From Mycolicibacterium hodleri (lineage in GTDB: Bacteria > Actinomycetota > Actinomycetes > Mycobacteriales > Mycobacteriaceae), in contig NZ_JACKTL010000068.1 in NCBI RefSeq assembly GCF_025822245.1, positions 1-64,000 of the forward strand: a stretch of DNA of 64,000 nucleotides, written 5' to 3'. Below are positions 31,633 through 40,167 of the stretch, piece after piece. A program made the position numbers and the translations under genes. Numbering within the stretch: position 1 is the first letter of the stretch; every line of letters starts with the position of its first letter. The notes beneath the pieces are model-generated. The model was given only the letters and a program-made list of their open reading frames with translations, was not told where the DNA came from and made no database searches.

Positions 31633-34600
31633 GTGGTCTTCCGCGATGACGACGAGATCGGTCGTGACCTGGCCATGGTGGACTGGACGGCCACCCCGCT
31701 GGGGCCGCCGGAGCTGTGGCCGCAGAGCCTCCGCACGGCGGTCAGCATCCTGTTGGCGTCCCGGTTTCCCATGTGGATGGCGTGGGGGCCCGATCTGACG
31801 TTCTTCTGCAACGCCGCCTATCGCCGCGACACCCTCGGCAGCAAGTACCCCTGGGCACTCGGCCGGCCCGCGAGCGAAGTGTGGGAGGAGATCTGGCCCG
31901 ACATCGGACCGCGGATCGCATCGGTTCTCTCGACCGGTGAGGCGACGTGGGACGAAGCACTGTTGCTGTTTCTCGAGAGGTCGGGCTATTCGGAGGAGAC
32001 CTATCACACGTTTTCCTACAGTCCGTTGCGCGACGAGGACGCCCGCGTGGTCGGCATGTTGTGCGTCGTCAGCGAGGACACCGACCGGGTGATCGCCGAG
32101 CGTCGAATGGCGACGCTGCGCGACCTCGGCTCCGATCCGAGTGTCGTCCGCACGGAGCGGCAGATGTTGGACTTCGCGGCCAGTCAACTCGCCGGCAATG
32201 CGTACGACCTGCCCTTCACGTTGACCTACCTGTTCGGCGACGAACCAGATCGCGGCGACGCCCACCTCGCCGGCGTCAGTGGCATCGTCCTCGGTCATCG
32301 GGCTGTCCCGCAGACCATCTCGGCGCGCGAACCGGCGGTGTGGCCGGTCGCCGAGGCCGCCCGCGGCGAGACCGCGCTGGTGGAGCTGGACGGTCGGATG
32401 CTCGACCTGCCGTCCGGCGCGTGGGCGGGCCCGCCGACGGCGGCGCTCGTGGTTCCGCTGTTGCAGCAGGGCGGCGCACCGGTGGGGTTCCTGGTCGCGG
32501 CACTGAACCGCCACCGATCGCTCGACGACGGCTACCGGGGCTTCGTCGAACTCGTCGCGGGACACATCGCCGCGGGGGTGGGCAGCGCGCGCAGCTATCA
32601 GGCCCAGCAGCAGCGTGCCGAGGAATTGGCGGAACTGGACAGTGCGAAGACGGCCTTCTTCTCCAACATCAGCCACGAGTTCCGGACCCCGCTGACGTTG
32701 ATCCTCGGACCGGTCGACGACTTGCGCGCGGCGGCGAGCGGTCTGGACCAGGCCACTCGCGACGAGCTGGACCTGGTCCACCGCAACGGGTTACGGCTTG
32801 CCAAGCTCGTCAACACCCTGCTCGACTTCTCCCGCATTCAGGCCGGGCGGATGCAGGCCAAGTTCGAGCCCGTCGACCTCTCGGCCGTCACCGCGGAACT
32901 GGCCAGCGTGTTCCGGTCCGCGTTCGACCGGGCGGGGTTGGACTTCGTCGTCGACTGCCCGCCGCTCGACCAACCCGTCTACCTGGACCGCGACATGTGG
33001 GAAAAAGTCGTGTTGAACCTCCTGTCGAACGCCCTGAAGTTCACGTTCGACGGATCCGTCACCGTTCGGGTGCGCGGGGAGGGCTCGGGTGCGGTGGTGA
33101 CCGTGACCGACACCGGTATCGGGGTGGCCGCCGCCGAGATGCCCCGGCTGTTCGAACGGTTTCACCGCATCGAGACCGCCCGGGCGCGGTCGACCGAGGG
33201 CAGCGGCATCGGGCTGGCGCTGGTCCGCGAACTGGTCGGACTGCAGGGCGGCACGATCAGCGCCGACAGTCGGGAGGGCGAGGGGACCACCTTCACCGTC
33301 CACGTTCCCTACGGCTCGGGACACGTTGCCCACGAAGGTGTCTCGACGTCGGGGACCGGTGCGACGACCGGTGCCGTCGCGCAGCCCTACGTGCAGGAGG
33401 CGCTGCGCTGGCTGCCGTCGGATCCGGCGTCACCCGAATCCGACGCGCCATCGGCCGTCGTCACCTCCCTGGCAGGCGGTGAGGATCCGGTTCGGGTCCT
33501 GGTGGCCGACGACAACGCGGACATGCGCGAGTACCTCACCAATCTCCTGCGCACCTCGGGCTATGTGGTCACTGCCGTGACCGACGGCCTCGAGGCGCTC
33601 ACCGCCATCCGCGAGCGGGCACCCGACATCCTCGTCAGCGACGTGATGATGCCGGGCCTGGACGGGCTCGAGCTGCTCGCCACCCTGCGTGGCGATCCGC
33701 GGACGGTCGCGCTACCCGTTCTCCTGTTGTCGGCGCGCGCGGGCCAGGAGGCGTCGATCGAGGGCCTGCGGGCAGGGGCCGACGACTATTTGGTGAAACC
33801 CTTTGCGGCCGCTGAACTCCTGGCCCGCGTGCGGGCCAACGTCGAGCTCGCCAGGTTGCGCAACCACCACGCCCGGTGGCGCACGGCGCTGGTGGACTCC
33901 CTGCAGGAGGCGTTCTTCGTCTGCGACGAGCACGGCGCCGTCATCGAGATCAACGCCGCGTTCGTCGACATGCTCGGATACGGACCCGCGGGCCTGCCGT
34001 ATGCGCCAGTGCATCCGTGGTGGCCCGACGCCGAGACCGACCCGGAAGCCCACCGATCGGTCCAGGCCGCGTTCGCGGGTCTGCTCAACGAAACGCACGG
34101 CACCTTCACCGTCCCCGTGACGCACCGGGACGGTCACCGCCTGTGGGTCGCCGTCAACTTCAACCACGCCGAGGATCCCGACACGGCCCGACGGGTCATG
34201 GTCGGCACGTTCCGCGACGTCACCTCGGAGCACTACACCGTGCAACGTCAGACGGCACTTGCCGCCCTGAACCAGCAACTGGCGCAGGCTGATTCGCTCG
34301 ATGATGCGCTGCTGGGCGCCATCGGCGAGCTCAAGGGCGTGTGGCGGGCACGGCGCGTCCTGGCCGTGACGTTCCCCAGTGCCGCCGCCGACGCGGACAC
34401 CCCCGAGCTCCTGTGCGTCGGCGAGCCGATCGAATGGGCCGAACTGACCGCAGACCAGCGCGAGTCGATCGTGAACGTGCGGGACGCGGGCCTGCTGACC
34501 ACCTCGACCGCGACGACGAGCTCTGGCGGCATCTCGCTGCAGCATCCGCGAGGGGTGCTGGTGGTCTGGGTGGAATTGTCCGAGCAACGGCCGTTCGGGC

Positions 34601-35757
34601 CGAGGGATCACACCCTGCTCGCCGTACTGGCCGGGCGGCTGGGCCAAGGACTTCACCGCGCGTACCAGCTGGACGAACAGCGGGAGACCGCGGTGGCGCT
34701 GCAGCACGCCATGCTGGGACCGGCGAACCTGCCGACGGGCTTCACCGTGCGGTACCACCCGGCCAGTCGGCCGCTTCAGGTCGGCGGCGACTGGTACGAC
34801 GTCGTGGACCTCGACGACGGGCGGGTGGCGCTCATCGTCGGCGACTGCGTCGGCCACGGCCTGGGTGCCGCGACCGTGATGGGTCAACTGCGCAGCGCCT
34901 GTCGTGCCCTGTTCCTCGAACAGTCCTCTCCCAGTGCCGTTCTCGCCGGAATGGATCGTTTCGCGGCGCGGCTTCCCGGTGCGCGCTGCACGACGGCCTT
35001 CTGCGCGGTGCTCACCCGCGACAGCGGTGAGCTCGTCTTCTCCAGTGCGGGGCATCCGCCGCCGATCCTGGTACTGGCCGACGGGACCACGACCATGCTG
35101 GAGGGCGGGCGTGGGCTCCCACTGGCGTTGCAGCTCGGCCGGACCCGGCCCGAAGTGCGCATGACGTTGCCCGCCAGGGCCACGCTGGTGCTCTACACCG
35201 ACGGTCTGGTGGAACGCCGCGGCACCTCGATGGACGACGGCATGGTCCGCGCCGCCGACCTCGTCAGGGGCGGGCGCATGGACGAGCTCGACGCCGTCGC
35301 CGATCACCTCATGTCCGAACTGGAGCCCGGCGGCGGCTATCCCGACGACGTCGCCCTGTTGCTGTACCGCCGACCGGGGCCCTTGAACGTGACGTTCGTC
35401 GCCGACTCCGCCCAGCTCGCGCCGATTCGGGACGCGTTGCGCGGCTGGCTGACTCAGGCGGGAGTGGACGACGAGCGGATGCAGGACGTCCTCATTGCCA
35501 CGGGCGAGGCCGTGTCGAACGCCATCGAACACGGTCACCGGGATCGCCCCGACGGCGTCGTCTCCCTGCGCGCCGCCGCCCTGGTCGACCGGCTTCGGGT
35601 GACGGTCACCGACACGGGCACCTGGAAACGGCCCCGGGCCGTCGCCGACATCAGTCGTGGCCGTGGCATGGCGCTCATGCGAGGCTTGATGGAGGACTTC
35701 ACCATTCACTCCGACGACGTCGGCACCACGGTTTCCATGCACGCGAGGATTGACTAA
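31633..35757 (+). CDS. Giant hybrid: PAS-GAF-histidine kinase-receiver-PAS-SpoIIE phosphatase-RsbW kinase
   Basis: About 1374 residues, all soluble. Order: PAS-like (20-145, PMWMAWGPDLTFFCNAAYR), GAF (165-315), HisKA with H348 (SNISHEFRTPL), HATPase (NLLSNALKF near 462, DTGIG, GSGIGLAL), receiver (622-745, phosphoacceptor D670 in LVSDVMMPGLDG, K in LVKPF), PAS (755-865), a GAF-like stretch (880-1020), SpoIIE phosphatase (1035-1240: GGDWYDVVDL, VGDCVGHGLGAA, PDDVALLLY) and an RsbW-type anti-sigma kinase (1245-1374: GEAVSNAIEHGH). It joins two-component phosphotransfer to sigma-factor partner switching in one chain, somewhat like Rv1364c but with a complete hybrid kinase added and the STAS part encoded separately. 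GTG 31633 has AGAGG upstream; GTG 31615 is an alternative. Confidence 0.88.
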   Translation: MVFRDDDEIGRDLAMVDWTATPLGPPELWPQSLRTAVSILLASRFPMWMAWGPDLTFFCNAAYRRDTLGSKYPWALGRPASEVWEEIWPDIGPRIASVLSTGEATWDEALLLFLERSGYSEETYHTFSYSPLRDEDARVVGMLCVVSEDTDRVIAERRMATLRDLGSDPSVVRTERQMLDFAASQLAGNAYDLPFTLTYLFGDEPDRGDAHLAGVSGIVLGHRAVPQTISAREPAVWPVAEAARGETALVELDGRMLDLPSGAWAGPPTAALVVPLLQQGGAPVGFLVAALNRHRSLDDGYRGFVELVAGHIAAGVGSARSYQAQQQRAEELAELDSAKTAFFSNISHEFRTPLTLILGPVDDLRAAASGLDQATRDELDLVHRNGLRLAKLVNTLLDFSRIQAGRMQAKFEPVDLSAVTAELASVFRSAFDRAGLDFVVDCPPLDQPVYLDRDMWEKVVLNLLSNALKFTFDGSVTVRVRGEGSGAVVTVTDTGIGVAAAEMPRLFERFHRIETARARSTEGSGIGLALVRELVGLQGGTISADSREGEGTTFTVHVPYGSGHVAHEGVSTSGTGATTGAVAQPYVQEALRWLPSDPASPESDAPSAVVTSLAGGEDPVRVLVADDNADMREYLTNLLRTSGYVVTAVTDGLEALTAIRERAPDILVSDVMMPGLDGLELLATLRGDPRTVALPVLLLSARAGQEASIEGLRAGADDYLVKPFAAAELLARVRANVELARLRNHHARWRTALVDSLQEAFFVCDEHGAVIEINAAFVDMLGYGPAGLPYAPVHPWWPDAETDPEAHRSVQAAFAGLLNETHGTFTVPVTHRDGHRLWVAVNFNHAEDPDTARRVMVGTFRDVTSEHYTVQRQTALAALNQQLAQADSLDDALLGAIGELKGVWRARRVLAVTFPSAAADADTPELLCVGEPIEWAELTADQRESIVNVRDAGLLTTSTATTSSGGISLQHPRGVLVVWVELSEQRPFGPRDHTLLAVLAGRLGQGLHRAYQLDEQRETAVALQHAMLGPANLPTGFTVRYHPASRPLQVGGDWYDVVDLDDGRVALIVGDCVGHGLGAATVMGQLRSACRALFLEQSSPSAVLAGMDRFAARLPGARCTTAFCAVLTRDSGELVFSSAGHPPPILVLADGTTTMLEGGRGLPLALQLGRTRPEVRMTLPARATLVLYTDGLVERRGTSMDDGMVRAADLVRGGRMDELDAVADHLMSELEPGGGYPDDVALLLYRRPGPLNVTFVADSAQLAPIRDALRGWLTQAGVDDERMQDVLIATGEAVSNAIEHGHRDRPDGVVSLRAAALVDRLRVTVTDTGTWKRPRAVADISRGRGMALMRGLMEDFTIHSDDVGTTVSMHARID

Positions 35758-36086
35758 TGGCCACACCGTTGACCTTGAACACCGATCGGGACGCCGACGG
35801 GGCGCCGCGGGTCGTCGCCGAGGGGGAGATCGACCTCAGCAACATCGCCGTGTTCACCGAGGCACTCACGGAAGCGCGGGCCGGCACCCGACGGCCCATG
35901 ACCGTCGACATGAGCGCGGTCAAGTACCTCGACAGCGCCGGCATCAACGCCCTGTTCAACCACGCCGACGAGGTGGACCGGCTCCACCTAATCGTCCACC
36001 CGTTCCTGATCCGCGTGCTCACGATCAGCGGGCTCAGCGACGTCGCGGTGGTGGAGGCGGCCTCCCCGCCGACGAACGGCGCCTAG
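35757..36086 (+). CDS. STAS-domain anti-sigma factor antagonist
   Basis: A 109-residue single STAS domain. The phosphorylatable serine is S60 in VKYLDSAGINAL, with VVAEGEIDLSNIAVF as the first strand-helix. It should be phosphorylated by the RsbW-type domain of the preceding protein and dephosphorylated by one of the two SpoIIE phosphatases of the operon, thereby controlling an unidentified sigma factor. Start and previous stop overlap by one base (TAATG). It converges on mmpL with a 4-base overlap. Confidence 0.9.
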   Translation: MATPLTLNTDRDADGAPRVVAEGEIDLSNIAVFTEALTEARAGTRRPMTVDMSAVKYLDSAGINALFNHADEVDRLHLIVHPFLIRVLTISGLSDVAVVEAASPPTNGA

Positions 36087-39004
36087 CTCGGCACGGGGAC
36101 CGGCGCGGTGTCGTCCTCGTTGCTCGCCGCGGGTGGCGGCGTCTTGCGGAAGTGGTTGTCGCCCCGCGGATAGACCACCAGCGGCCACCAGAACCACCGG
36201 CCAAGGAGCGTGGCGATCGACGGCATCAGCAGCGATCGCACGATGAAGGTGTCGACCAGCAGACCGATGGCGATCGTGGAGCCCATCTGCGCCAGCACCA
36301 CCAGCTTGCTGAACATCATGGCCGCCATGGTCGCGGCGAACACCAGTCCGGCCGAGGTCACCACCCCGCCGGTACCCGCCATCGAGCGGATGATGCCGGT
36401 CTTCAGCCCGGCGTGGATCTCGTCCTTGAACCGGGAGACCAGCAGCAGGTTGTAGTCCGAGCCCACGGCCAACAGGATGATCACCGACATCAGCATGACC
36501 AGCCACTGGATCGGCTTGCCAAAGAGGTCCTGCCACAACAGAACCGAGATGCCGAACGACGCGGCGATCGAACTTCCCGCCGTGGTCACGATGACCAGGG
36601 CCGCCACCGCGCTGCGGGTCAGGATGATCATGATCATGAAGATCAGCGTCAGCGCCGACACCACGGCGATCAGCAGGTCGTACTTGGCGCCGTCGGCCAT
36701 GTCCCGGTAGGTGGCCGCCACGCCGCCGAGGTAGATCTTGGCGTCGGACAGCGACGACATCTTCAACGCGTCCTGTGCGGCCTTGCGTTCGGAGTCCACC
36801 CTCGCGATGCCGTCGACGGTGGCGGGGTCGCCCTCGTGGGTGATGAACATGCGCGCCGACTTGCCGTCCGGGGACAGGAACATCGCCAGGCCACGCTTGA
36901 AGTCCGGGTTGGTGAACGCCTCAGGGGGAAGGAAGAACAGGTCGTCGTTCTTGGCGTCGTCGAACGCCGCTCCCATCGCCAGGGCGGTGTCGTTGGAGGC
37001 CTCCATCTGGTCGAGCAGCGCCTTCTGCGAGTTGTACGACGCCAGCGACAGGTCACGGCTCTGCTTCATCGTGGCGATCGTCTGCGGCAGCAGTGCGGTC
37101 AACTTCGGTGCCAGCGCCGACAACTGGTCGGTGTTGGTCTGGACCGCTCCCGTCCGGTCGGTCAGTTCGTCGATGCCGTCGAGCGAGTCGAACAGGGAGC
37201 GGATGGCGGCGCACAGCGGAATGTCGAAGCAGTGCGGCTCCCAGTAGAAGTAGGCCCGCATCGGCCGGAACGTGTCGTCGAAGTTGGCGATGTTGTCCCT
37301 GAGCTTCTCGGTGGTCCCGAGGAGTTCCCGCGACTTCTCCGCTGAGTCCTGGGTGAGCGCGGTCTGCTGCAGCGACAGCTGGTACTGCTGCTCCAGGATG
37401 GCGATCGAGGCGTTGGTCGAGTCGATCGTCCGCAGCTGGTCGGCCAGTTGAGCACGTTGGAACGGCAGGTTCATGTTGCTCGTCTGGCCGGAGACGCTCG
37501 TCTGGAACGGGATCGAGCTGTGTTGGATCGGGATGCCGAGCGGCCGGGTGATGCTCTGCACCATCGCGATGCCGTCGGTGTGCATGACGTTGCGCGCCAC
37601 CGCATTCAGCACCAGCATGTCGGCCGGATTGCGCATGTCGTGCTCGGAGTTGACCATCAGGATGTCGGGGTTCATCCGGGCCTGGGAGAAGTGCCTGTCG
37701 GCCGCGGCGAACCCGACGTTGGTGGGCGCGTCCTTGGGCAGGTAGTACTGGTCGTTGTAGGCGGGCTTGTAGCCGGGAATCGCCACGAGGCCGATCAGCA
37801 CGATGAACAGGCTGACGACGAAGATTGGTGCGGGCCAACGGACTACTGCCGTCCCGACCTTGCGCCAGAACCGGCTCTGGGCGGGTCGCTTGGATTCGTA
37901 GAGTCCGACCTTGCTGCCGAGGAAGAGCACCGCCGGGCCGAGGGTCACCGCGATGACCACGACCACGACCATGCCGATCGCCACGGGTGCGCCCATGGTG
38001 CTGAAGTAGGGCAGCCGGCAGAAGCTGAGGCAGTAGGTGGCCCCGGCGATCGTCAGGCCCGAACCCACGATGACGGGAGCGACGGACTTGAAGGTGGCGT
38101 AGTAGGAGTCGTCCCGGTCCAGCCCCATGGCGCGGTCTTCGCGATAGCGACCGAAGATGAAGATGCCGTAGTCGGTGGCCGCGGCGATCGCCAGCATCGT
38201 CAAGATGTTGCCCGCGAACGTCGTCAAGCCGAACGCCCCGTTGGTGGCGAGCACCGAGACCACGCCTCGGGCGGTCAGCAGCCCGAGGAACGTCAGGAAC
38301 AGCTGAACCAGCGTCGTCCGAATCGACCGGTAGACGATCAGGAGCATGAGGGCGATCGCGGCGAGCGTGATCAACGTGATCTGGGCCAGGCTCGCGTTGC
38401 CGATGACGTGCAGGTCGTCGGTGAGGGCGGCCGGACCGGCGACGTAGGCCTGCACACCCGGTGGGGCCTTGGTCTCCGCGATGACCTGTCGGACGAAGTC
38501 GACGCCCTCGTTGGCCTCCGTCTGCCCCTGCTCGCCGGCCAGGTTGATCATCACGTAGGACGCCTTGCCGTCGGCGCTCTGCGCGCCGGCCGCGGTCAAG
38601 GTGTCGCCCCAGAAGTCCTGGATGTGCTGAATGTGCTGGGGATTGGTCTGCAGCTTCTTGATGATGGCGTTGTAGTAGTCGTGTGCCGGCGGGCCCAGCG
38701 GCTGCTGGCCTTCGATCACGACCATCACGGTGCTGTTGGAGTCGAACTCCTTGAAGTTTCCGCCCATCAACTTCATCGACGTCATCGACGGAGCGTCCTC
38801 GGGTGCCATCGGCGCCGAGTGCAACTCGCCGACGACCTCCAGCTGGGGCGCCATCACGTTCACCAGAACCGCCACCACGATCCAGAACAGGACGATCGGG
38901 AGGGAGAAGATTCGGATCGCGTGCGGCAGGTAGGGCCGCTTGGGCCGTTGCACGTCCTCGGACGGGTTCTCGGCCGGCGCTTGTCCGGGCGTCGCGTGCG
39001 TCAT
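36083..39004 (-). CDS. mmpL: MmpL-family RND transporter
   Basis: A 973-residue RND permease with 12 membrane helices in two halves, each preceded by a large periplasmic loop. Typical stretches are LPIVLFWIVVAVLVNVMAPQ (helix 1), ATDYGIFIFGRYREDRAMG (helices 4-5 with the proton-relay region) and the second-half GSDYNLLLVSRFKDEI. Length and sequence place it with MmpL4/MmpL5-type proteins, which export siderophores, lipids or drugs. It overlaps mmpS by four bases (ATGA) and lies in a MarR-mmpS-mmpL operon, like the Rv0678-mmpS5-mmpL5 efflux system of M. tuberculosis except that there the regulator is divergent. Confidence 0.93.
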   Translation of the reverse strand: MTHATPGQAPAENPSEDVQRPKRPYLPHAIRIFSLPIVLFWIVVAVLVNVMAPQLEVVGELHSAPMAPEDAPSMTSMKLMGGNFKEFDSNSTVMVVIEGQQPLGPPAHDYYNAIIKKLQTNPQHIQHIQDFWGDTLTAAGAQSADGKASYVMINLAGEQGQTEANEGVDFVRQVIAETKAPPGVQAYVAGPAALTDDLHVIGNASLAQITLITLAAIALMLLIVYRSIRTTLVQLFLTFLGLLTARGVVSVLATNGAFGLTTFAGNILTMLAIAAATDYGIFIFGRYREDRAMGLDRDDSYYATFKSVAPVIVGSGLTIAGATYCLSFCRLPYFSTMGAPVAIGMVVVVVIAVTLGPAVLFLGSKVGLYESKRPAQSRFWRKVGTAVVRWPAPIFVVSLFIVLIGLVAIPGYKPAYNDQYYLPKDAPTNVGFAAADRHFSQARMNPDILMVNSEHDMRNPADMLVLNAVARNVMHTDGIAMVQSITRPLGIPIQHSSIPFQTSVSGQTSNMNLPFQRAQLADQLRTIDSTNASIAILEQQYQLSLQQTALTQDSAEKSRELLGTTEKLRDNIANFDDTFRPMRAYFYWEPHCFDIPLCAAIRSLFDSLDGIDELTDRTGAVQTNTDQLSALAPKLTALLPQTIATMKQSRDLSLASYNSQKALLDQMEASNDTALAMGAAFDDAKNDDLFFLPPEAFTNPDFKRGLAMFLSPDGKSARMFITHEGDPATVDGIARVDSERKAAQDALKMSSLSDAKIYLGGVAATYRDMADGAKYDLLIAVVSALTLIFMIMIILTRSAVAALVIVTTAGSSIAASFGISVLLWQDLFGKPIQWLVMLMSVIILLAVGSDYNLLLVSRFKDEIHAGLKTGIIRSMAGTGGVVTSAGLVFAATMAAMMFSKLVVLAQMGSTIAIGLLVDTFIVRSLLMPSIATLLGRWFWWPLVVYPRGDNHFRKTPPPAASNEDDTAPVPVPS

Positions 39005-39441
39005 GCGGACTTCACCAAGCAGTAGGTCTGAGCTTCGATTCCGCTCGCGGACTGCTCTTCACGGACGGTTCCATTCACGGTGACGCGGCATCCAATCTGA
39101 TCGCCGTCGGCCCGCGCCATCAGGTTCGCGCTGACCGTCGGCAAGGTGGTCGACAGGGTGACCGACCACGGCAGTGACGCAGTGATCGTGTGGACGTGGG
39201 CATCCGGGTCGAAGTAGCTGATGAGGGCCGTGTCGCCCGGTGAGCCGTAGACGTCGTACACCATGATCTTCGGGTTGAACTGGACGATCTCGATGCCCGA
39301 GCCGGCGTTGGCGTTGAGGTCCTGGGAGGCGAACTGGCGGTGCAAGCGAAACACCACCAGACCGGAGACCGCCAGCACCACGATCAGGACCAGGGGGATC
39401 CACAGTTTCTTGAATCCGCGACCGATCGGATTGTCCTTCAC
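39001..39441 (-). CDS. mmpS: MmpS-family membrane-anchored accessory protein
   Basis: A 146-residue protein: short cytoplasmic start (VKDNPIGRGFKKLW), one membrane helix (about 13-33), then the periplasmic MmpS beta-sandwich with VYDVYGSPGDTALISYFDPD and the Cys pair near the C-terminus (GCRV, YCLVKS). It is the accessory partner of the following MmpL. GTG 39441 shares one base with the MarR stop (TAGTG) and is preceded by GGAAGG. Confidence 0.92.
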   Translation of the reverse strand: MKDNPIGRGFKKLWIPLVLIVVLAVSGLVVFRLHRQFASQDLNANAGSGIEIVQFNPKIMVYDVYGSPGDTALISYFDPDAHVHTITASLPWSVTLSTTLPTVSANLMARADGDQIGCRVTVNGTVREEQSASGIEAQTYCLVKSA

Positions 39442-39926
39442 TACAACGCCTTCCGCTGATCGTCGATGGGTGGGCAATCCGCAGTGGCGGCGAGCCTGCG
39501 CAGGATGGGTAGAGCCACGCGGGCCGACAGCTGCAACGCGTTCTGCTCTTCGGGGGTCAGGGTGTCCATCAGTTCGGTGAGGCGTTCCCGGCGTGAGCGT
39601 CGGCGGTCGTCGACGGCGTCCTGACCGTGCTCGGTGATGCCGACGAGCGTGGCCCGTCCGTCCTCGGGGTCGGCTATTCGGCAGACGAATCCCTGCCGTT
39701 CCAGCCGCGTGATCAGCTGGGTCATCGACGGCTGACTGATGCCTTCCTTGGCGGCCAGGGTGGTCAGCCGAATCGGGCCTTCGCGGCAGAGTCTGTTGAT
39801 CGCGAACAGGGCGGACGCGCTCAAGTCGGTTCTGTCGGTCAGGAACCGGGCGGTCAGGTCCACGGCCTGGTCGAGGAGTCCGCCGACGCATTCACTGGCG
39901 ATGCGTTCGCTCGGCTCCTCGGGCAC
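39441..39926 (-). CDS. MarR-family regulator of the mmpS-mmpL operon
   Basis: A 161-residue MarR protein with the winged helix-turn-helix at about residues 45-110 (LTTLAAKEGISQPSMTQLI, then DPEDGRATLVGITEHG). It is the first gene of the operon and overlaps mmpS by one base, so it most likely autoregulates and represses the transporter, in the manner of Rv0678. GTG start; the upstream DNA is AT-rich (GATATATC, 39933-39940), a candidate -10 or operator region. Confidence 0.9.
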   Translation of the reverse strand: MPEEPSERIASECVGGLLDQAVDLTARFLTDRTDLSASALFAINRLCREGPIRLTTLAAKEGISQPSMTQLITRLERQGFVCRIADPEDGRATLVGITEHGQDAVDDRRRSRRERLTELMDTLTPEEQNALQLSARVALPILRRLAATADCPPIDDQRKAL

Positions 39927-39977
39927 CCGCTAGATATATCATGAGTCCTATGTAGCGGCGAATTGGCGGCTATCACA

Positions 39978-39987
39978 GGTGATCACC
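39978..39987. promoter_or_regulatory. Palindrome GGTGATCACC upstream of the MarR gene
   Basis: A perfect 10-bp palindrome about 52 bp upstream of the MarR start; a candidate MarR operator. The region 39927-40147 holds no gene. Confidence 0.4.
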
Positions 39988-40147
39988 AGCTAGTTCACAG
40001 AAATGGACTTCCGCCGCCTTTCGGGCTCGTCACCGCCGACTGTCCACGGCCATGGGCGGTTTCGCTCGCGACGATTCGGATCCGTCCTCGGCTCCGCGGA
40101 GCGACGGATGACCGCATCCGGAATCTGCATAACGCCCCCTATGCATC

Positions 40148-40164
40148 GGCGTTCCCCCAACGCC
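40148..40164 (-). terminator. Hairpin after the class V aminotransferase-like gene
   Basis: On the minus strand GGCGTT-GGGGG-AACGCC begins four bases past the stop codon at 40168. No T tract follows. Confidence 0.5.
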
Positions 40165-40167
40165 ACC

